A stretch of DNA of 64,000 bases from Arenicola marina (Eukaryota; Annelida; Polychaeta; Arenicolidae): assembly GCA_964019135.1 (NCBI GenBank), contig OZ025265.1, positions 22,419,143 to 22,483,142 on the forward strand, given 5' to 3'. This document shows positions 1-13,560 of this stretch, piece after piece. The notes below the pieces were generated by a model. It had not been told where the DNA came from and did not search any database. It saw nothing but the letters and a program-made list of their open reading frames with translations. Numbering within the stretch: position 1 is the first letter of the stretch; every line of letters begins with the position of its first letter. Made by a program: the position numbers and the translations under genes.

Positions 1-91
1 TTGTCATTCGTTGTCATTGTCACTGCTCATCATGGGACCGATTGTGACTTATTTTGACAGGCCAGACTGAGTGCGAAGTGTAATTAAGTGG

Positions 92-94
<3 letters not shown>

Positions 95-126
<32 letters not shown>

Positions 127-170
127 GAGGGAGAAGGATCGAGGACTATATATATATATATATATATACT
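95..170. repeat. two (TA)n microsatellites
   Basis: Two TA runs at about 95-124 and 147-170, split by a 22-bp unique segment. Confidence 0.9.
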
Positions 171-1905
171 GTATACGAACTGCGATATATATATGTAGAT
201 CCATGTATCAAACAATAATATTGATGATGAATAACATTGCGTAATGTGTACATAATGAAAGGAAGATTTAATGGCATCGGACAACTCTCTCGCATAGCTC
301 TATCGCATGGGCTTGTGATTTATTCTGTGTAAAGTACCCAGACGGATTATTACATTTCCATCATTATCACGCACAGACACACGGTAATCCGTTACATGAC
401 ATATTGATCATACTCATTACGTATGCACGCAACAACTCCCATGTTTTTATTACGCTGTCCTAGCTCGGGCGAAACTATATGACAGATAGCAGTGGAAGGA
501 TCGAGGATTTTGTAAACATGGGGGCCACGAATATTTACATATTTGATATGTAGTGATCTGTATGGAATACAAATGATACATTATTTAGTGAAAGGGGGCA
601 CGTGCTTTTTCATAGCATATTTTCCAGTGGGGTCAAGCCCCCATCCCCTGGATCCGCCACTGGATAGACATCATTTCAATAAAAGACCATACCTGAAAAT
701 ATTACTGGCAGTTTATTGCGAACGAACAACCATTCCTGTTGCTTTTGTCATATCATTTAAACGCCGGGATGGATCTTAGAATTTGAAAAGGGTGTTTCAC
801 TGAAAATTTGTGGGACGCACGCCTCAGGTGGCCTGGGTTTTGCATGGAAAAACGGCATTCTTACTCAAAAAGGGTCGGTCATTAAAATGATAACAGTCCT
901 TAAAACCCTTGCTTGAGGGGGGGGGGGGGGTAGACCTCCATAACCCCCCCCCCGTGAATCTACTACTGAGACGACTTTGTCTCATGAATATTCCACACCT
1001 TCAGAAGATTGTCTTTGTGAAAATAAAGTATACATCACGTAAAAGCTATGCATTCAATGTTCGCGAAATAATCCCTTCATTATAACTTGTGCGTGTTATT
1101 TTTTGGGCTTTTTTGCGATACCATTTTGACATTTTTTTTCCCTGAATAGCCCACAAATTTAGAATAGATTATACTGAACACTTAAGAATAAATAACAATA
1201 ATCCGGTAATCCATCATTCGTGTGGCAATATAATGAGATAGCTCGACTAACTTTTGAACGGAATCATCATTCTGTATAAATAACAAGAGACTGTGTAAAG
1301 TAACATTCTTGGCTTGCTATTTGTACATGCTCACCCCACTGGAAGAAATGCACCTGATGTATAACTTTCCTCGCTATGTACCATATCGTGAGCAAAAACC
1401 AGAAGATGTCTGGACATAACGTGCAATGCACACGGCCCGAATAATGAGGAGAAAAACATTATATGAATAATGATGATAAAACCTGTTTAAGTTGTTAAAC
1501 TAAACTTGCCCCCAGTACGTGGGTTACGATAGAGAGAGACGGATACGAGGATTCCATTTAATCAAAGTCACACGGCATTTGAGCAATGTGGCTTAATGCT
1601 AAAATGCACTTATAATAAGATCAACACTGTCAATGCAAGCACAATCATAATCATTATTATCATCACTATCATCATCCTTTGCTGCTCCCTTCCCCATATT
1701 TCACGGTAACAATGTTCTGTTAGCAAATTACGACCATTTGAACAAAAAAAGATACTCTTGCCCGCAATAGTGTGGTACAGTTATTATGTAATTTCCTATA
1801 TGTTTTTCATATAATTGATTGATCTCCTGTCAGAGGGCGCTCCGCCAACGCGGTAATGAGAGGACTGAGCGACATCTACTGGGAGAATGTTGGATAATTT
1901 ATTTC
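171..1905. other. no gene recognised
   Basis: AT-rich sequence with no coding signal. A G run and a C run (about 918-957) could pair as a hairpin; a MITE fragment lies at 632-664. Confidence 0.6.
632..664. mobile_element. fragment of the CAGGGGCGGATCC MITE family
   Basis: GGGGTCAAGCCCCCATCCCC followed by TGGATCCGCCACTG resembles one terminus of the 54195 element; the rest is missing. Confidence 0.35.
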
Positions 1906-1929
1906 TAGTGCGACGCGTGGCATTACCTG

Positions 1930-1990
1930 TCAGTCTCCTTTGCTCAGTTGGCATTCAGACTGAGCCGCAGGTCGCCAGGTCGTGGGTAAG
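1930..1990 (+). mobile_element. degenerate tRNA-like SINE head
   Basis: TTTGCTCAGTTGGCATTCAG resembles a tRNA D-arm/A box, and GTCGTGGGTAAGAACC resembles a mutated B box (GGTTCGAACC). Spacing is tRNA-like. Not a functional tRNA gene. Confidence 0.4.
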
Positions 1991-2012
1991 AACCAATATA
2001 GCCTTCACGTGC

Positions 2013-2502
2013 ACGTATGTTAGGGCCCAAAACGTCATAGTGACGAAAACGTCAGAACACACGGTCTGAGCCATCTAGGAGTAAATGTACAGTTTCACAC
2101 TGTGCCTCGATCGCAGTGTCTGTTGACGGGGGCTATGAATATATGAGGCAGTAACTCTTCAGTTTCAGATATATTTAAGTGCTTTCATAAAAGGTGGAAT
2201 ATGGGTAGCGCCCCCACCCCCTCCCTCCGGGTTCATCCCTTGGAACCTTCTATTCCAAGAAACCTTAGATTTCCTTATTTTCCTGCGCCTTAATTCGCAA
2301 ATTTCGGCCTCCAAGTGGTCTCTAATTGTCAATCAATCAATCCTTTAGCCCCGAGTGGCCCCGCCTTGTCTCCTTCAGCAACGCCACGCAGGGTTGTGTG
2401 AGCGATAACCGGGATGGTTGAAATTAAACTTTAAACTGTATATTTCATTCTACCAAGGTATGACGTTTTGGTCACTATGACGTTTTGGGTTCTAACACAC
2501 GT
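2013..2502. mobile_element. possible MITE bounded by 42-bp inverted repeats
   Basis: The arm at 2013-2054 and the arm at 2461-2502 are inverted copies matching at about 38 of 42 positions, with the shared core CCCAAAACGTCATAGTGACG. The roughly 400 bp between them have no coding signal. No target duplication identified. Confidence 0.5.
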
Positions 2503-2504
2503 AT

Positions 2505-3670
2505 GTTACAAACATGTCATTTTAGTATGCATTACCATTTGTGAGTCGAGCTCCGGCTCCCGCCATTTTGATCTGAGGAGGACGTCGGCCTCGAAACATT
2601 CCTTCAGTGTGTTGATTTCACCGACCTTGATGAATGTCACGTGCACAATGACCTTCCTCTGCAACAAACAGGAACGTCTAGCTCTAACAAAATATTGTTT
2701 ATTATTATTATAGATATCAACATTTTCACTGTTACATATATACATGTATATGCGCGTTACCGAAATCATGCAGTGTTTAATAACCGGAAGTGTAAGACGA
2801 ATCCCCGTGGTGGAGTCTAGATAACAGACGTCACGAAAATGGAGATACGGTTGAGTTTAAATCAAGCAATAAAAATACCCAAAAGCATTTACAGCATTTT
2901 GCATCAATCTAAAACTTCGGTTTTTGTTGATTCCTGTCTTTTTTTCTTTTTTTGTTATCAATAAAATCAATAACAAGTAACGAAAATGTTGGAGGAGTAT
3001 TTGTTCTGTTTCCTATGTGATTAAACGCAATTAATATTAACATCAGTATGAGAGACATAAACACTAATAATAGCGTGGAATGCGTATCTGTTCCCGTCCC
3101 TTGGTGATTTAACACTAGTTTTCATCAATAAATTGAAAACATAATATTACTACAATAAATACAAACAAATGATAGTTTTCACGTATACCTTATATGCCTT
3201 GGCTGTGTGATTAACACGATTTTATAATATTAACTGTCACGGAAATAGAATATAGAAATAAAAATCAAATAACATATACATATAGGCCCAATAACAGTGT
3301 TCTGTGCGTTCCAGTGTGATTTTATACTATTTTGTATCAACTGCATTTTATATTAAAAATAACATAATAATAATATACTTATACAAATAATTTTTTTTGC
3401 TTTACAATAATAAAATATATACAAGCACGTGTTCTGTGTGTACCTTATTGTCGTTCCTGGGTGATGGCGGGCACGTGAGCACTTCCATGGACGCCAGAGG
3501 CGGTAGCGAGTCTCCCAGGGTCTGCATGGCTCCCGAGGGCCGCGCCAGAAATAATCTGGAGGCAGACAGCAATTTATGTCACTCTAGAACGCTAGTGAGT
3601 CGTGGAATTTGTGCTTTGCTTAAATGTCAGTCATTACATAAAACGATGTTCAAATATGCAATAAAAACTA
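2505..3670. other. no gene recognised
   Basis: AT-rich sequence; short open frames only, without family resemblance. Confidence 0.6.
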
Positions 3671-6600
3671 GCAGAGAGAGAGAGAAAGAGAGCGAGAGAT
3701 AGAGGGAGGGAGAGGGAGAGAGAGAAAGGGAAGGAGAGGGAGAATGGGAAAGGGAAGGAGAGGGAGAATGAGAAAGGGAGGGAGAGGGAGAATGAGAAAG
3801 GGAGGGAGAGTGTGAATGAGAAAGGGAAGGAGAGGGAGAATGAGAAAGGGAGGGAGAGAGAGAATGAGAAAGGGAAGGAGAGCGAGAATGAGAAAGGGAA
3901 GGAGAGGGAGAATGAGAAAGGGAGGGAGAGGGAGAATGAGAAAGGGAGGGAGAGTGTGAATGAGAAAGGGAAGGAGAGGGAGAATGAGAAAGGGAGGGAG
4001 AGAGAGAATTAGAAAGGGAAGGAGAGCGAGAATGAGAAAGGGAAGGAGAGGGAGAATGAGAAAGGGAGGGAGAGGGAGAATGAGAAAGGGAAGGAGAGGG
4101 AGCGAGAGAAAGGGAGGGAGAGGGAGAATGAAAAGGGAAGGAGAGGGAGAATGAGAAAGGGAGGGAGAGGGAGAATGAGAAAGGGAAGGAGAGGGAGAAT
4201 GAGAAAGGGAGGGAGAGGAAGAATGGGAAAGGGAGGGAGAGGAAGAATGGGAAAGGGAGGGAGAGGGAGAATGGGAAAGGGAGGGAGAGGGAGAATGAGA
4301 AAGGGAAGGAGAGGGAGAATGAGAAAGGGAGGGAGAGGGAGAATGGGAAAGGGAGGGAGAGGGAGAATGGGAAAGGGAGGGAGAGGAAGAATGGGAAAGG
4401 GAGGGAGAGGGAGAATGGGAAAGGGAGGGAGAGGGAGAATGAGAAAGGGAAGGAGAGGGAGAATGAGAAAGGGAGGGAGAGGGAGAATGGGAAAGGGAGG
4501 GAGAGGGAGAATGGGAAAGGGAGGGAGAGGGAGAATGGGAAAGGGAGGGAGAGGGAGAATGGGAAAGGGAGAGAGAGGGAGAATGGGAAAGGGAGGGAGA
4601 GGGAGAATGGGAAAGGGAGGGACAGGGAGAATGGGAAAGGGAAGGAGAGGGAGAATGAGAAAGGGAGGGAGAGGGAGAATGAGAAAGGGAGGGAGAGGGA
4701 GAATGGGAAAGGGAAGGAGAGGAAAAATGGAAAAGGGAGGGACAGGGAGAGAGAGAAAGGGAGGGAGAGGGAGAGAGAGAAAGGGAGGGAGAGTGAGAAT
4801 GAGAAAGGGAGGGAGAGGGAGAATGAGAAAGGGAGGGAGAGGGAGAATGGGCAAGGGAGGGACAGGGAGAGAGAGAAAGGGAGGGAGAGGGAGAATGGGA
4901 AAGGGAGGGAGAGGGAGAATGAGAAAGGGAAGGAGAGGGAGAATGGGAAAGGGCGGGAGAGGGAGAATGAGAAAGGGAGGGAGAGGGAGAATGGAAAAAG
5001 GAGGGACAGGGAGAGAGAGAAAGGGAGGGAGAGGGAGAGAGAGAAAGGGAGGGAGAGGGAGAGAGAGAAAGGGAAGGAGAGGGAGAATGAGAAAGGGAAG
5101 GAGAGGGAGAATGAGAAAGGGAAGGAGAGGGAGAATGGTAAAAAGGGAGGGACAGGGAGAGAGAAAAAGGGAAGGAGAGGGAGAATGAGAAAGGGAAGGA
5201 GAGGGAGAATGAGAAAGGGAAGGAGAGGGAGAATGAGAAAGGGAGGGAGAGGGAGAATGAGAAAGGGAGGGAGAGGGAGAATGGTAAAAAGGGAGGGAGA
5301 GGGAGAGAGAGAAAGGGAGGGAGAGGGAGAATGAGAAAGGGAGGGAGAGGGAGAGAGAGAAAGGGAGGGAGAGGGAGAATGAGAAAGGGAGGGAGAGGGA
5401 GAATGAGAAAGGGAGGGAGAGGGAGAATGAGAAAGGGAGGGAGAGGGAGAATGAGAAAGGGAGGGAGAGGGAGAATGGAAAAAGGAGGGACAGGGAGAGA
5501 GAGAAAGGGAGGGAGAGGGAGAGAGAGAAAGGGAGGGAGAGGGAGAGAGAGAAAGGGAAGGAGAGGGAGAATGAGAAAGGGAAGGAGAGGGAGAATGAGA
5601 AAGGGAAGGAGAGGCAGAATGGTAAAAAGGGAGGGACAGGAAGAGAGAAAAAGGGAAGGAGAGGGAGAATGAGAAAGGGAAGGAGAGGGAGAATGAGAAA
5701 GGGAAGGAGAGGGAGAATGAGAAAGGGAGGGAGAGGGAGAATGAGAAAGGGAGGGAGAGGGAGAATGGTAAAAAGGGAGGGAGAGGGAGAATGAGAAAGG
5801 GAGGGAGAGGGAGAATGAGAAAGGGAGGGAGAGGGAGAATGAGAAAGGGAGGGAGAGGGAGAATAGGAAAGGGAGGGAGAGTGAGAATGAGAAAGGGAGG
5901 GAGAGGGAGAATGGGAAAGGGAGGGACAGGGAGAATGAGAAAGGGAAGGAGAGGGAGAATGAGAAAGGGAGGGAGAGGGAGAATGAGAAAGGGAAGGAGA
6001 TGGAGAATGAGAAAGGGAGGGTGAGGGAGAATGGGAAAGGAAGGGAGAGGGAGAATGAGAAAGGGAGGGAGAGGGAGAATGAGAAAGGGAAGGAGAGGGA
6101 GAATGAGAAAGGGAAGGAGAGGGAGAATGAGAAAGGGAGGGAGAGGGAGAATGGGAAAGGGAGGGAGAGAGAGAATGGGAAAGGGAGGGAGAGGGAGAAT
6201 GGGAAAGGGAGGGAGAGGGAGAATGGGAAAGGGAGGGAGAGGGAGAATGGGAAAGGGAGGGAGAGGGAGAATGAGAAAGGGAGAGCGAGGGAGAATGAGA
6301 AAGGGAAGGAGAGGGAGAATGAGAAAGGGAAGAAAAGGGAGAATGAGAAAGGGAGGGAGAGGGAGAATGAGAAAGGGAAGGAGAGGGAGAATGAGAAAGG
6401 GAAGGAGAGGGAGAATAGGAAAGGGAGGGAGAGGGAGAATGGGAAAGGGAAGGAGAGGGAGAATGAGAAAGAGAGGGAGAGGGAGAATGAGAAAGGGAGA
6501 GCGAGGGAGAATGAGAAAGGGAAGGAGAGGGAGAATGAGAAAGGGAAGAAAAGGGAGAATGAGAAAGGGAGGGAGAGGGAGAATGAGAAAGGGAAGGAGA

Positions 6601-8082
6601 GGGAGAATGAGAAAGGGAAGGAGAGGGAGAATGAGAAAGGGAAGTAGAGTGAGAATGAGAAACGGAGGGAGAGGGAGAATGAGAAAGGGAAAGAGAGGGA
6701 GAATGAGAAAAGGAAGGAGAGGGAGAATGAGAAAGGGAGGGAGAGGGAGAATGAGAAAGGGAAGGAGAGTGAGAATGAGAAAGGGAAGGAGAGGAAGAAT
6801 GGGAAAGGGAGGGAGAGGGAGAATGAGAAAGGGAGGGAGAGGGAGAATAGGAAAGGGAGGGAGAGGGAGAATGGGAAAGGGAGGGAGAGGGAGAATGGGA
6901 AAGGGAGGGAGAGGGAGAATGAGAAAGGGAGGGAGAGGGAGAATGGGAAAGGGAGGGAGAGGGAGAATGAGAAAAGGAGGGACAGGGAGAGAGAGAATAG
7001 GAGGGAGAGGAAGAATGGGAAAGGGAGGGAGAGGGAGAATGGGAAAGGGAGGGACAGGGAGAATGGGAAAGGGAGGGACAGGGAGAATGGGAAAGGGAGG
7101 GACAGGGAGAATGGGAAAGGGAGGGAGAAGGAGAATGAGAAAGGGAGGGAGAGGGAGAATGGGAAAGGGAGGGACAGGGAGAGAGAGAATAGGAGGGAGA
7201 GGAAGAATGGGAAAGGGAGGGAGAGGGAGAATGGGAAAGGGAGGGACAGGGAGAATGGGAAAGGGAGGGACAGGGAGAATGGGAAAGGGAGGGAGAAGGA
7301 GAATGAGAAAGGGAAGGAGAGGGAGAATGAGAAAGGGAGGGACAGTGAGAATGGGAAAGGGAGGGAGAGGGAGAATGGGAAAGGGAAGGAGAGGGAGAAT
7401 GGGAAAGGGAGGGAGAGGGAGAATGGGCAAGGGAGGGAGAGGGAGAATGAGAAAGGGAAGGAGAGGGAGAATGAGAAAGAGAGGGAGAGGGAGAATGAGA
7501 AAGGGAAGGAGAGGGAGAAGGAGAAAGGGAAGGAGAGGGAGATTGAGAAAGGGAGAGAGAGGGAGAATAGGAAAGGGAGGGGGAGGGAGAATGAGAAAGG
7601 GAAGAAGAGGGATAATGAGAAAGGGAGGGAGAGGGAGAATGGGAAAGGGAGGGAGAGAGAGAATGAGAAAGGGAGGGAGAGAGAGAATGAGAAAGGGAAG
7701 GAGAGCGAGAATGAGAAAGGGAAGGAGAGGGAGAATAGGACAGGGAGGGAGAGGGAGAATGGGAAAGGGAGGGAGAGGGAGAATGAGAAAGGAAGGCAGA
7801 GGGAGAATGGGAAAGGGAGGGAGAGGAAAAATGAGAAAGGGAGGGAGAGGGAGAATGGGAAAGGGAGGGAGAGGGAGAATGAGAAAGAGAGGGAGAGGGA
7901 GAATGAGAAAGGGAGGGAGAGGGAGAATAAGAAAGGGAAGGAGAGTGAGAATGAGAAAGGGAAGGAGAGGGAGAACGAGAAAGGGAAGGAGAGTGAGAAT
8001 GAGAAAGGGAAGGAGAGGGAGAATGAGAAAGGGAAGGAGAGTGAGAATGGGAAAGGGAGGGAGAGGGAGAATGGTGAGTGAG
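3671..8082. repeat. 24-bp purine-rich minisatellite, about 4.4 kb
   Basis: Roughly 180 units of a 24-bp sequence with core GGGAGAATGAGAAAGGGA, preceded by GA-rich sequence. The plus strand is almost purely purine, with about one T per unit. Variant units (GAGAGAGAGAAAGGG, ATGGTAAAAAGGGAGG) recur in blocks. Because 24 is a multiple of three and stops are rare, frames over 1,000 codons exist on both strands. Their composition (Arg/Lys/Gly or Ser/Pro/Leu/Phe only) and repetitiveness mean I do not call a gene. Confidence 0.95.
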
Positions 8083-9330
8083 AAAAATGAATATATTTGA
8101 AGGCAATTCAAATTGTTGGCCGAATCGTCTGGGACGTTTTTCTGCGGTGGATCATTACATAACCGACACACATTATATTCCCCTGAGCCAGCTATGAGCC
8201 ATAGAAGTACATATAATAGATTGACCAACGTTATCTAGCGGGTAGAGGGCGGAGGGGGTGAGAAGGTGACTCGAGAAAAACGACAAGAGGGGACGGCGTG
8301 GGTGGCGGCGAGTGGGTGGGGGGGTGGGAGGGGGCGGGGGGAGGGGGGTTATGGGAAGGCGGCAAAATCTGTTTTCTTTTCCCAACAGGAACGAGAGGAT
8401 ACGATAGTCGTAAACCATTAGTTGATGCCCCATATTATTCCCCATAATGGGCAATCCCTGGATCTGGATTGGAACATTATGACATATATTTCACAAATTG
8501 CCACAATGACGTCACAAAGCGAGACATGATGACGTAGCCAACTAGGCTGTGTACCACGTTGATTCGCATCATGGGTCAAATACCATGAAATATCGGGTAA
8601 AATATTCTTCACTGCTTCAAGGTATACGACGCCAAAAGCTGTTAACATATATATTCCCATGTCTGTACATTATTATAAATAATTGATAAAAACTCCTTGT
8701 GAGGCCTAAAACAATTGGCTTTTTGTTGCTGATTCTCACGGCAAACTGGTATCCCGGAGGTTTGCAATGCCATACAAGAGAGGGGGACCAAGAACAGGTC
8801 ATGAAACCCCGTTACAAATGGCAATTCACACGGCTCATTACGTTAATGGCATCACTTTCCTGCCCGACATGTCTGTGAAACATCAAAAGCCTTCTAATGC
8901 CAAAAGCTCTCTTGCGCCAACGCCATGGGCCAAGCTGACACTGGTGGCTATATAACATGTATTACCCCGATGGGAGCAGACAGCCATGCAAAAAAGTGGG
9001 CGCCATTTTGCCTCTGTTTTCGTCATCAGAACATGGCCTCTTTGATCAACACAAGCATGAAAATGGACCTTGGGGGATAGGGGGTAAAGGTCTGAATGCA
9101 TACCGCGTGGTCAGCGGAGAATTGTTGCGTGCTTACGGAGTTCCATGGATGGGTGTTCCAAGGAAGAATGCTTGGGTTAAAGGAAGAGATGAATCTGCAG
9201 GAATGGGGATTTTTCGCCACGTCACCAACAGTAACGCGCGTGTGTCACGTGATCAGCGAGCGATACCAGCTGATGCCGCTAGAGGCCGCCACTTCTCGCA
9301 CGGCCTCCATGTCATACACTATTAATTTGG
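8083..9330. other. no gene recognised between the two giant arrays
   Basis: Contains a G-rich stretch at about 8300-8350. Open frames here lack recognisable domains. Confidence 0.6.
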
Positions 9331-11657
9331 TCTCCCCTCCCACCTCGCCTCCCGTGTCCCCTGCCACCTCCCAAATCCCCCTCCCGTGTCCCCTCCCACC
9401 TCCCAGATCCCCAACCCGTGTCCCCTCTCACCTCCCAGATCCCCCACCAGTGTCCCATCCCACCTCCCAGATCCCCTCCCGTGTCCCCTCCCACCTCCCA
9501 GATCCCCCACCCGTGTCCACTCCCACCTCCCAGATACCCCACCCGTGTCCCATCCCACCTCCCAGATCCCCCACCAGTGTCACCTCGCACCTCCAAGATC
9601 CCCTCCCGGGTCACTCCCGCCTCCCAGATCCCCCCTTCCCGTGTCCCCTCCCACCTCCCAGATCCCCCACCAGTGTCCCTTCGCACCTCCCAGATCCCCT
9701 CTCGTGTCCCTCCCGCCTCCCAGATACCCCCTTCCAGTGTCCCCTCCCACCTCCCAGATCCCCCACCAGTGTCCCTTCGCACCTCCCAGATCCCCTCTCG
9801 TGTCCCTCCCGCCTCCCAGATACCCCCTTCCAGTGTCCCCTCCCACCTCCCAGATCCCCCACCAGTGTCCCATCCCACCTCCCAGATCCCCTCCCGTGTC
9901 CCCTCCCACCTCCCAGATCCCCAACCCGTGTCCCCTCTCACCTCCCAGATCCCCCACCAGTGTCCCATCCCACCTCCCAGATCCCCTCCCGTGTCCCCTC
10001 CCACCTCCCAGATCCCCCACCCGTGTGCCTTCCAACTCGCAGATTCCCCACCAGTGTCCCCTCCCACATCCCAGATCCCCCACCCGTGTCCCTTCCAACT
10101 CCCAGATCCCCCTCCCGTGTCCCCTCTCACCTTCCACCTCCCCTCCCGTGTCCCCTCCCACCTCCCAGATCCCCTTCCCGTGTCCCCTCCCACCTCCCAG
10201 ATCCCCCACCATTGTCCCCTCGCATCTCCCAGATCCCCCACCCGTGTCCCTTCCAACTCCCAGATCCCCTCCCGTGTCCTCTCGCACCTCCCAGATCCCT
10301 CACCCGTGTCCCCTCCCACCTCCGAGATCCCCCACCCGTGTCCCTCCCGCCTCCCAGATCCCCCCTTCCCGTGTCCCCTCCCACCTCCCAGATCCCCCAC
10401 CCGTGTCCCTCCCACCTCCCAGATCCCCCACCCGTGTCCCTCCCACCTCCCAGATCCCTCACCAGTGTCACCTCGCACCTCCCAGATCCCCCTCCCGTGT
10501 CTCCTCCCACCTCCCAGATCCCCGACCCGTGTCCCTTCCAACTCCCAGATCCCCCACCAGTGTCCCCTCCCACCTCCCAGATCCCCCACCCGTGTCCCTT
10601 CCCACCTCCCAGATCCCCCACCCGTGTCCCTTCCAACTCCCAGATCCCCCACCAGTGTCCCCTCCCACCTCCCAGATCCCCCACCCGTGTCCCTTCCAAC
10701 TCCCAGATCCCCCACCAGTGTCCCCTCCCACCTCCCAGATCCCCGTATCCGTGTCCCCTCCCAGATCCCCCACCTGTGTCCCTTCCAACTCCCAGATCCC
10801 CCACCAGTGTCCCCTCCCACCTCCCAGATCCCCCACCAGTGTCCCTTCGCACCTCCCAGATCCCCCACCCGTGTCCTCTCCCACCTCCCACCTCCCCTCC
10901 CGTGTCCCCTCCCACCTCCCAGATCCCCAACCCGTGTCCCCTCCCACCTCCCAGATCCCCCTCCCGTGTCCACTACCACCTCCCAGATCCCCCACCCGTG
11001 TCCCTTCCAACTTCCAGATCCCCTTCCCGTGTCCCTCCCACCTCCCAGATCCCCCACCAGTGTCCCCTCCCACCTCCCAGATCCCCCACTCGTGTCCTCT
11101 CCCACCTCCCACCTCCCCTCCCGTGTCCCCTCCCACCTCCCAGATCCCCAACCCGTGTCCCCTCCCACCTCCCAGATCCCCCTCCCGTGTCCACTACCAC
11201 CTCCCAGATCCCCCACCCGTGTCCCTTCCAACTTCCAGATCCCCTTCCCGTGTCCCTCCCACCTCCCAGATCCCCTTCCTGTGTCCCCTCCCACCTCCCA
11301 GATCCCCAACCCGTGTCCCCTCCCACCTCCCAGATCCCCAACCCGTGTCCCCTCCCACCTCCCAGATCCCCCACCCGTGTCCCTTCCAACTTCCAGATCC
11401 CCTTCCCGTGTCCCTCCCACCTCCCAGATCCCCTTCCGGTATCCCCTCCCACCTCCCAGATCCCCCACCCGTGTCCCCTCCCACCTCCCAGATCCCCCAC
11501 CCGTGTCCCCTCCCACCTCCCAGATCCCCCACCCGTGTCCCCTCCCACCTCCCAGATACCCCTCCCGTGTCCCTCCCACCTCAGAGATCCCCCACCCGTG
11601 TCCCCTCCGAGCTGCCAGAGCCCCCCTCCCGTGTCCCCCCCCCCTCCCGTGTTCCCT
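9331..11657. repeat. 32-bp pyrimidine-rich minisatellite, about 2.3 kb
   Basis: About 70 units of 32 bp with core CCCACCTCCCAGATCCCC and CCCGTGTCCC. The minus strand carries four or more G tracts per unit, so G-quadruplexes are possible. Since 32 is not a multiple of three, the stop-free repeat opens several frames (Pro/Ser-rich on plus, Gly/Trp-rich on minus). These are not called as genes. Confidence 0.95.
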
Positions 11658-12734
11658 TTATATCCGCCCAGGCAGCGAATTAAGACAATAAATCATGGAG
11701 GGTTTGTGCATGCGTTCCTCTCCGACCCGGTGAGAGAGTTAATTAAAAATACAAGTCAGCCATCCAGCCGTTAAAACCCGGCGGTCCGTGCACTATATAT
11801 CCCCGGCTCAATAACAAGCGCCCCCTGGTTGGAGAGATCGACCCGGCCAGGTGGTTTTGTTTTTTAACTGCAGGGAGGCGGTGTGCCGAATGAAACGTGA
11901 TGGTGAGGGTATGCGTGCGTTCGTGGGGGGGGGGGGGGGGTTTGGTGGGGTTCGCCGGCCAGGGTTGGACGCAAGGGGTGAGAGGTGGCGGGGTTGAGGG
12001 TGCCAGATCGGGGGGAGGGGGCTGACGGGATGGGGGCCGAGAGTACGGCTGGCGTGGGGGGTGAGGGTGGCGTCTGGGGTGATGGTGACATGGGGATGAG
12101 AGTAGCGTTGGGAGAGAGGGAGGGGGGGGGGGCTAATGTGAGGGCGTGGAGGGAGGGGAAGGACCAACATGGTGACTGTTCACACGGGCAGCAGGATCAG
12201 GCCCAAGGGGAGCGAGGGTGCATGGTGGCACATGTTCGCCGGAATATTGATAGTGCACAGATGGGAATTGGTATCATAAAGTGGCTGGCAAGAGGAGACG
12301 GAGGTAGCGTGACCTAGACATGACATACCATGTATAATGACCGATGGGATTACTGTATCATTGCAATTTATGATGTCATGGTGATCAAGCCGAGGCTGTG
12401 AGCGACCTTACGCTGCCCACCCCGGCACCCCACCTCACCCCACAATTTCCAGGGTATGACGATGATGACGTCACATGGGAATGAGGGGTGCAGCTCATGT
12501 CACCATGGTGATACTGTGCCATCGCAATATCCCGACATCAGCATGTCTCCAAGCGTCGTCCTTGCCGATATGACCCCCCTCGTAAACGGATTATTCGCAA
12601 TGTTCTGCCCCTTTGACCCAAGTAAATAATACACGCATACACAGAGCAGGCCAAGGCCCATATGGTAAGGAGCCCGCATTTAATGCCGTTCTGGGGGCCG
12701 ATGCCATCATAAACTGTTTTGGTGGTTGATAAAT

Positions 12735-12850
12735 ATAGATATATATATATATATATACATGTACATATATAAATAAATAAAACTATATATTATATAAATA
12801 AATAAAACTATATATTATATAAATAAACAAAAAATATATATATATAGTGA
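12735..12850. repeat. AT-rich microsatellite
   Basis: (TA)n and about 27-bp repeats of ATAAATAAATAAAACTATAT. Confidence 0.85.
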
Positions 12851-13489
12851 AAACAAATATCAATAAATAAAAAAATTAATAATCAGTATGTAGTATTAGT
12901 GCATGAGTTACCCTCAGTGTTGGTGGCCATTCCCTGACTGAGGCACAAAGCAGGCAAAGCGACAATACTAATACTGCTGTGATTTATACTCTCGCGAGAC
13001 CAGCCACGGCCTGGATACAACGCGAGACGTGCTTGTGAATAGACTTTGTATTATAATTGCCTCTGTCGGTACTTTGGAGAATGAATATTGGAGGGGAAGA
13101 GAGGCAGAGAGACAGAACGGAGAGGGTGAGGTGAAGGTGCAGCCATTGTATCGCAGCGCCCTCTATGTGGCGACGTTTGCGAAGGAGGCCATTTTGTGCA
13201 CATACATCAATATAAATTTATATATTGTGCTATAATTATTTGCAACTGTTTTTACAAACGTATTACATCCATTGAATGGCTAGAGGCCAGCAAAGCTGAG
13301 GGGGTACATCTCTAAACATTCAACCACACTGCCAACTATACCACAGGAGGTGGCCATGCAGGCACCAGGATGCTTGAATGTACTTTATGTGAACAGCGCG
13401 CCGTAGCACTTCCATATTTAGTCACATGATATTTGCATCATAATATGAGAGACGTTCGCTGTACGAATGGAGTGTTCATGCTGCCGACG

Positions 13490-13560
13490 AGTCGGACCCA
13501 GGAGATGTTGCATCAAAAGTGGCTAAAGCGTCCTGACTATACAGCCATCCAGAGGATGTT
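13490..13560 (+). mobile_element. SINE tail fragment
   Basis: Only the 3' tail is recognisable: AAAAGTGGCTAAAGCGTCCT followed by GACTATACAGCCATCCA. Confidence 0.5.

Noticed and set aside
3627-8228. Frames of 1,533 and 1,365 codons on the minus strand
   Set aside because: They lie wholly in the 24-bp purine array and use only a few residue types; lack of stops follows from composition.
9096-11774. Pro/Ser-rich frames of 750-890 codons and Gly/Trp-rich frames on the other strand
   Set aside because: Products of a stop-free 32-bp repeat read in three frames on both strands; no domain outside the repeat.
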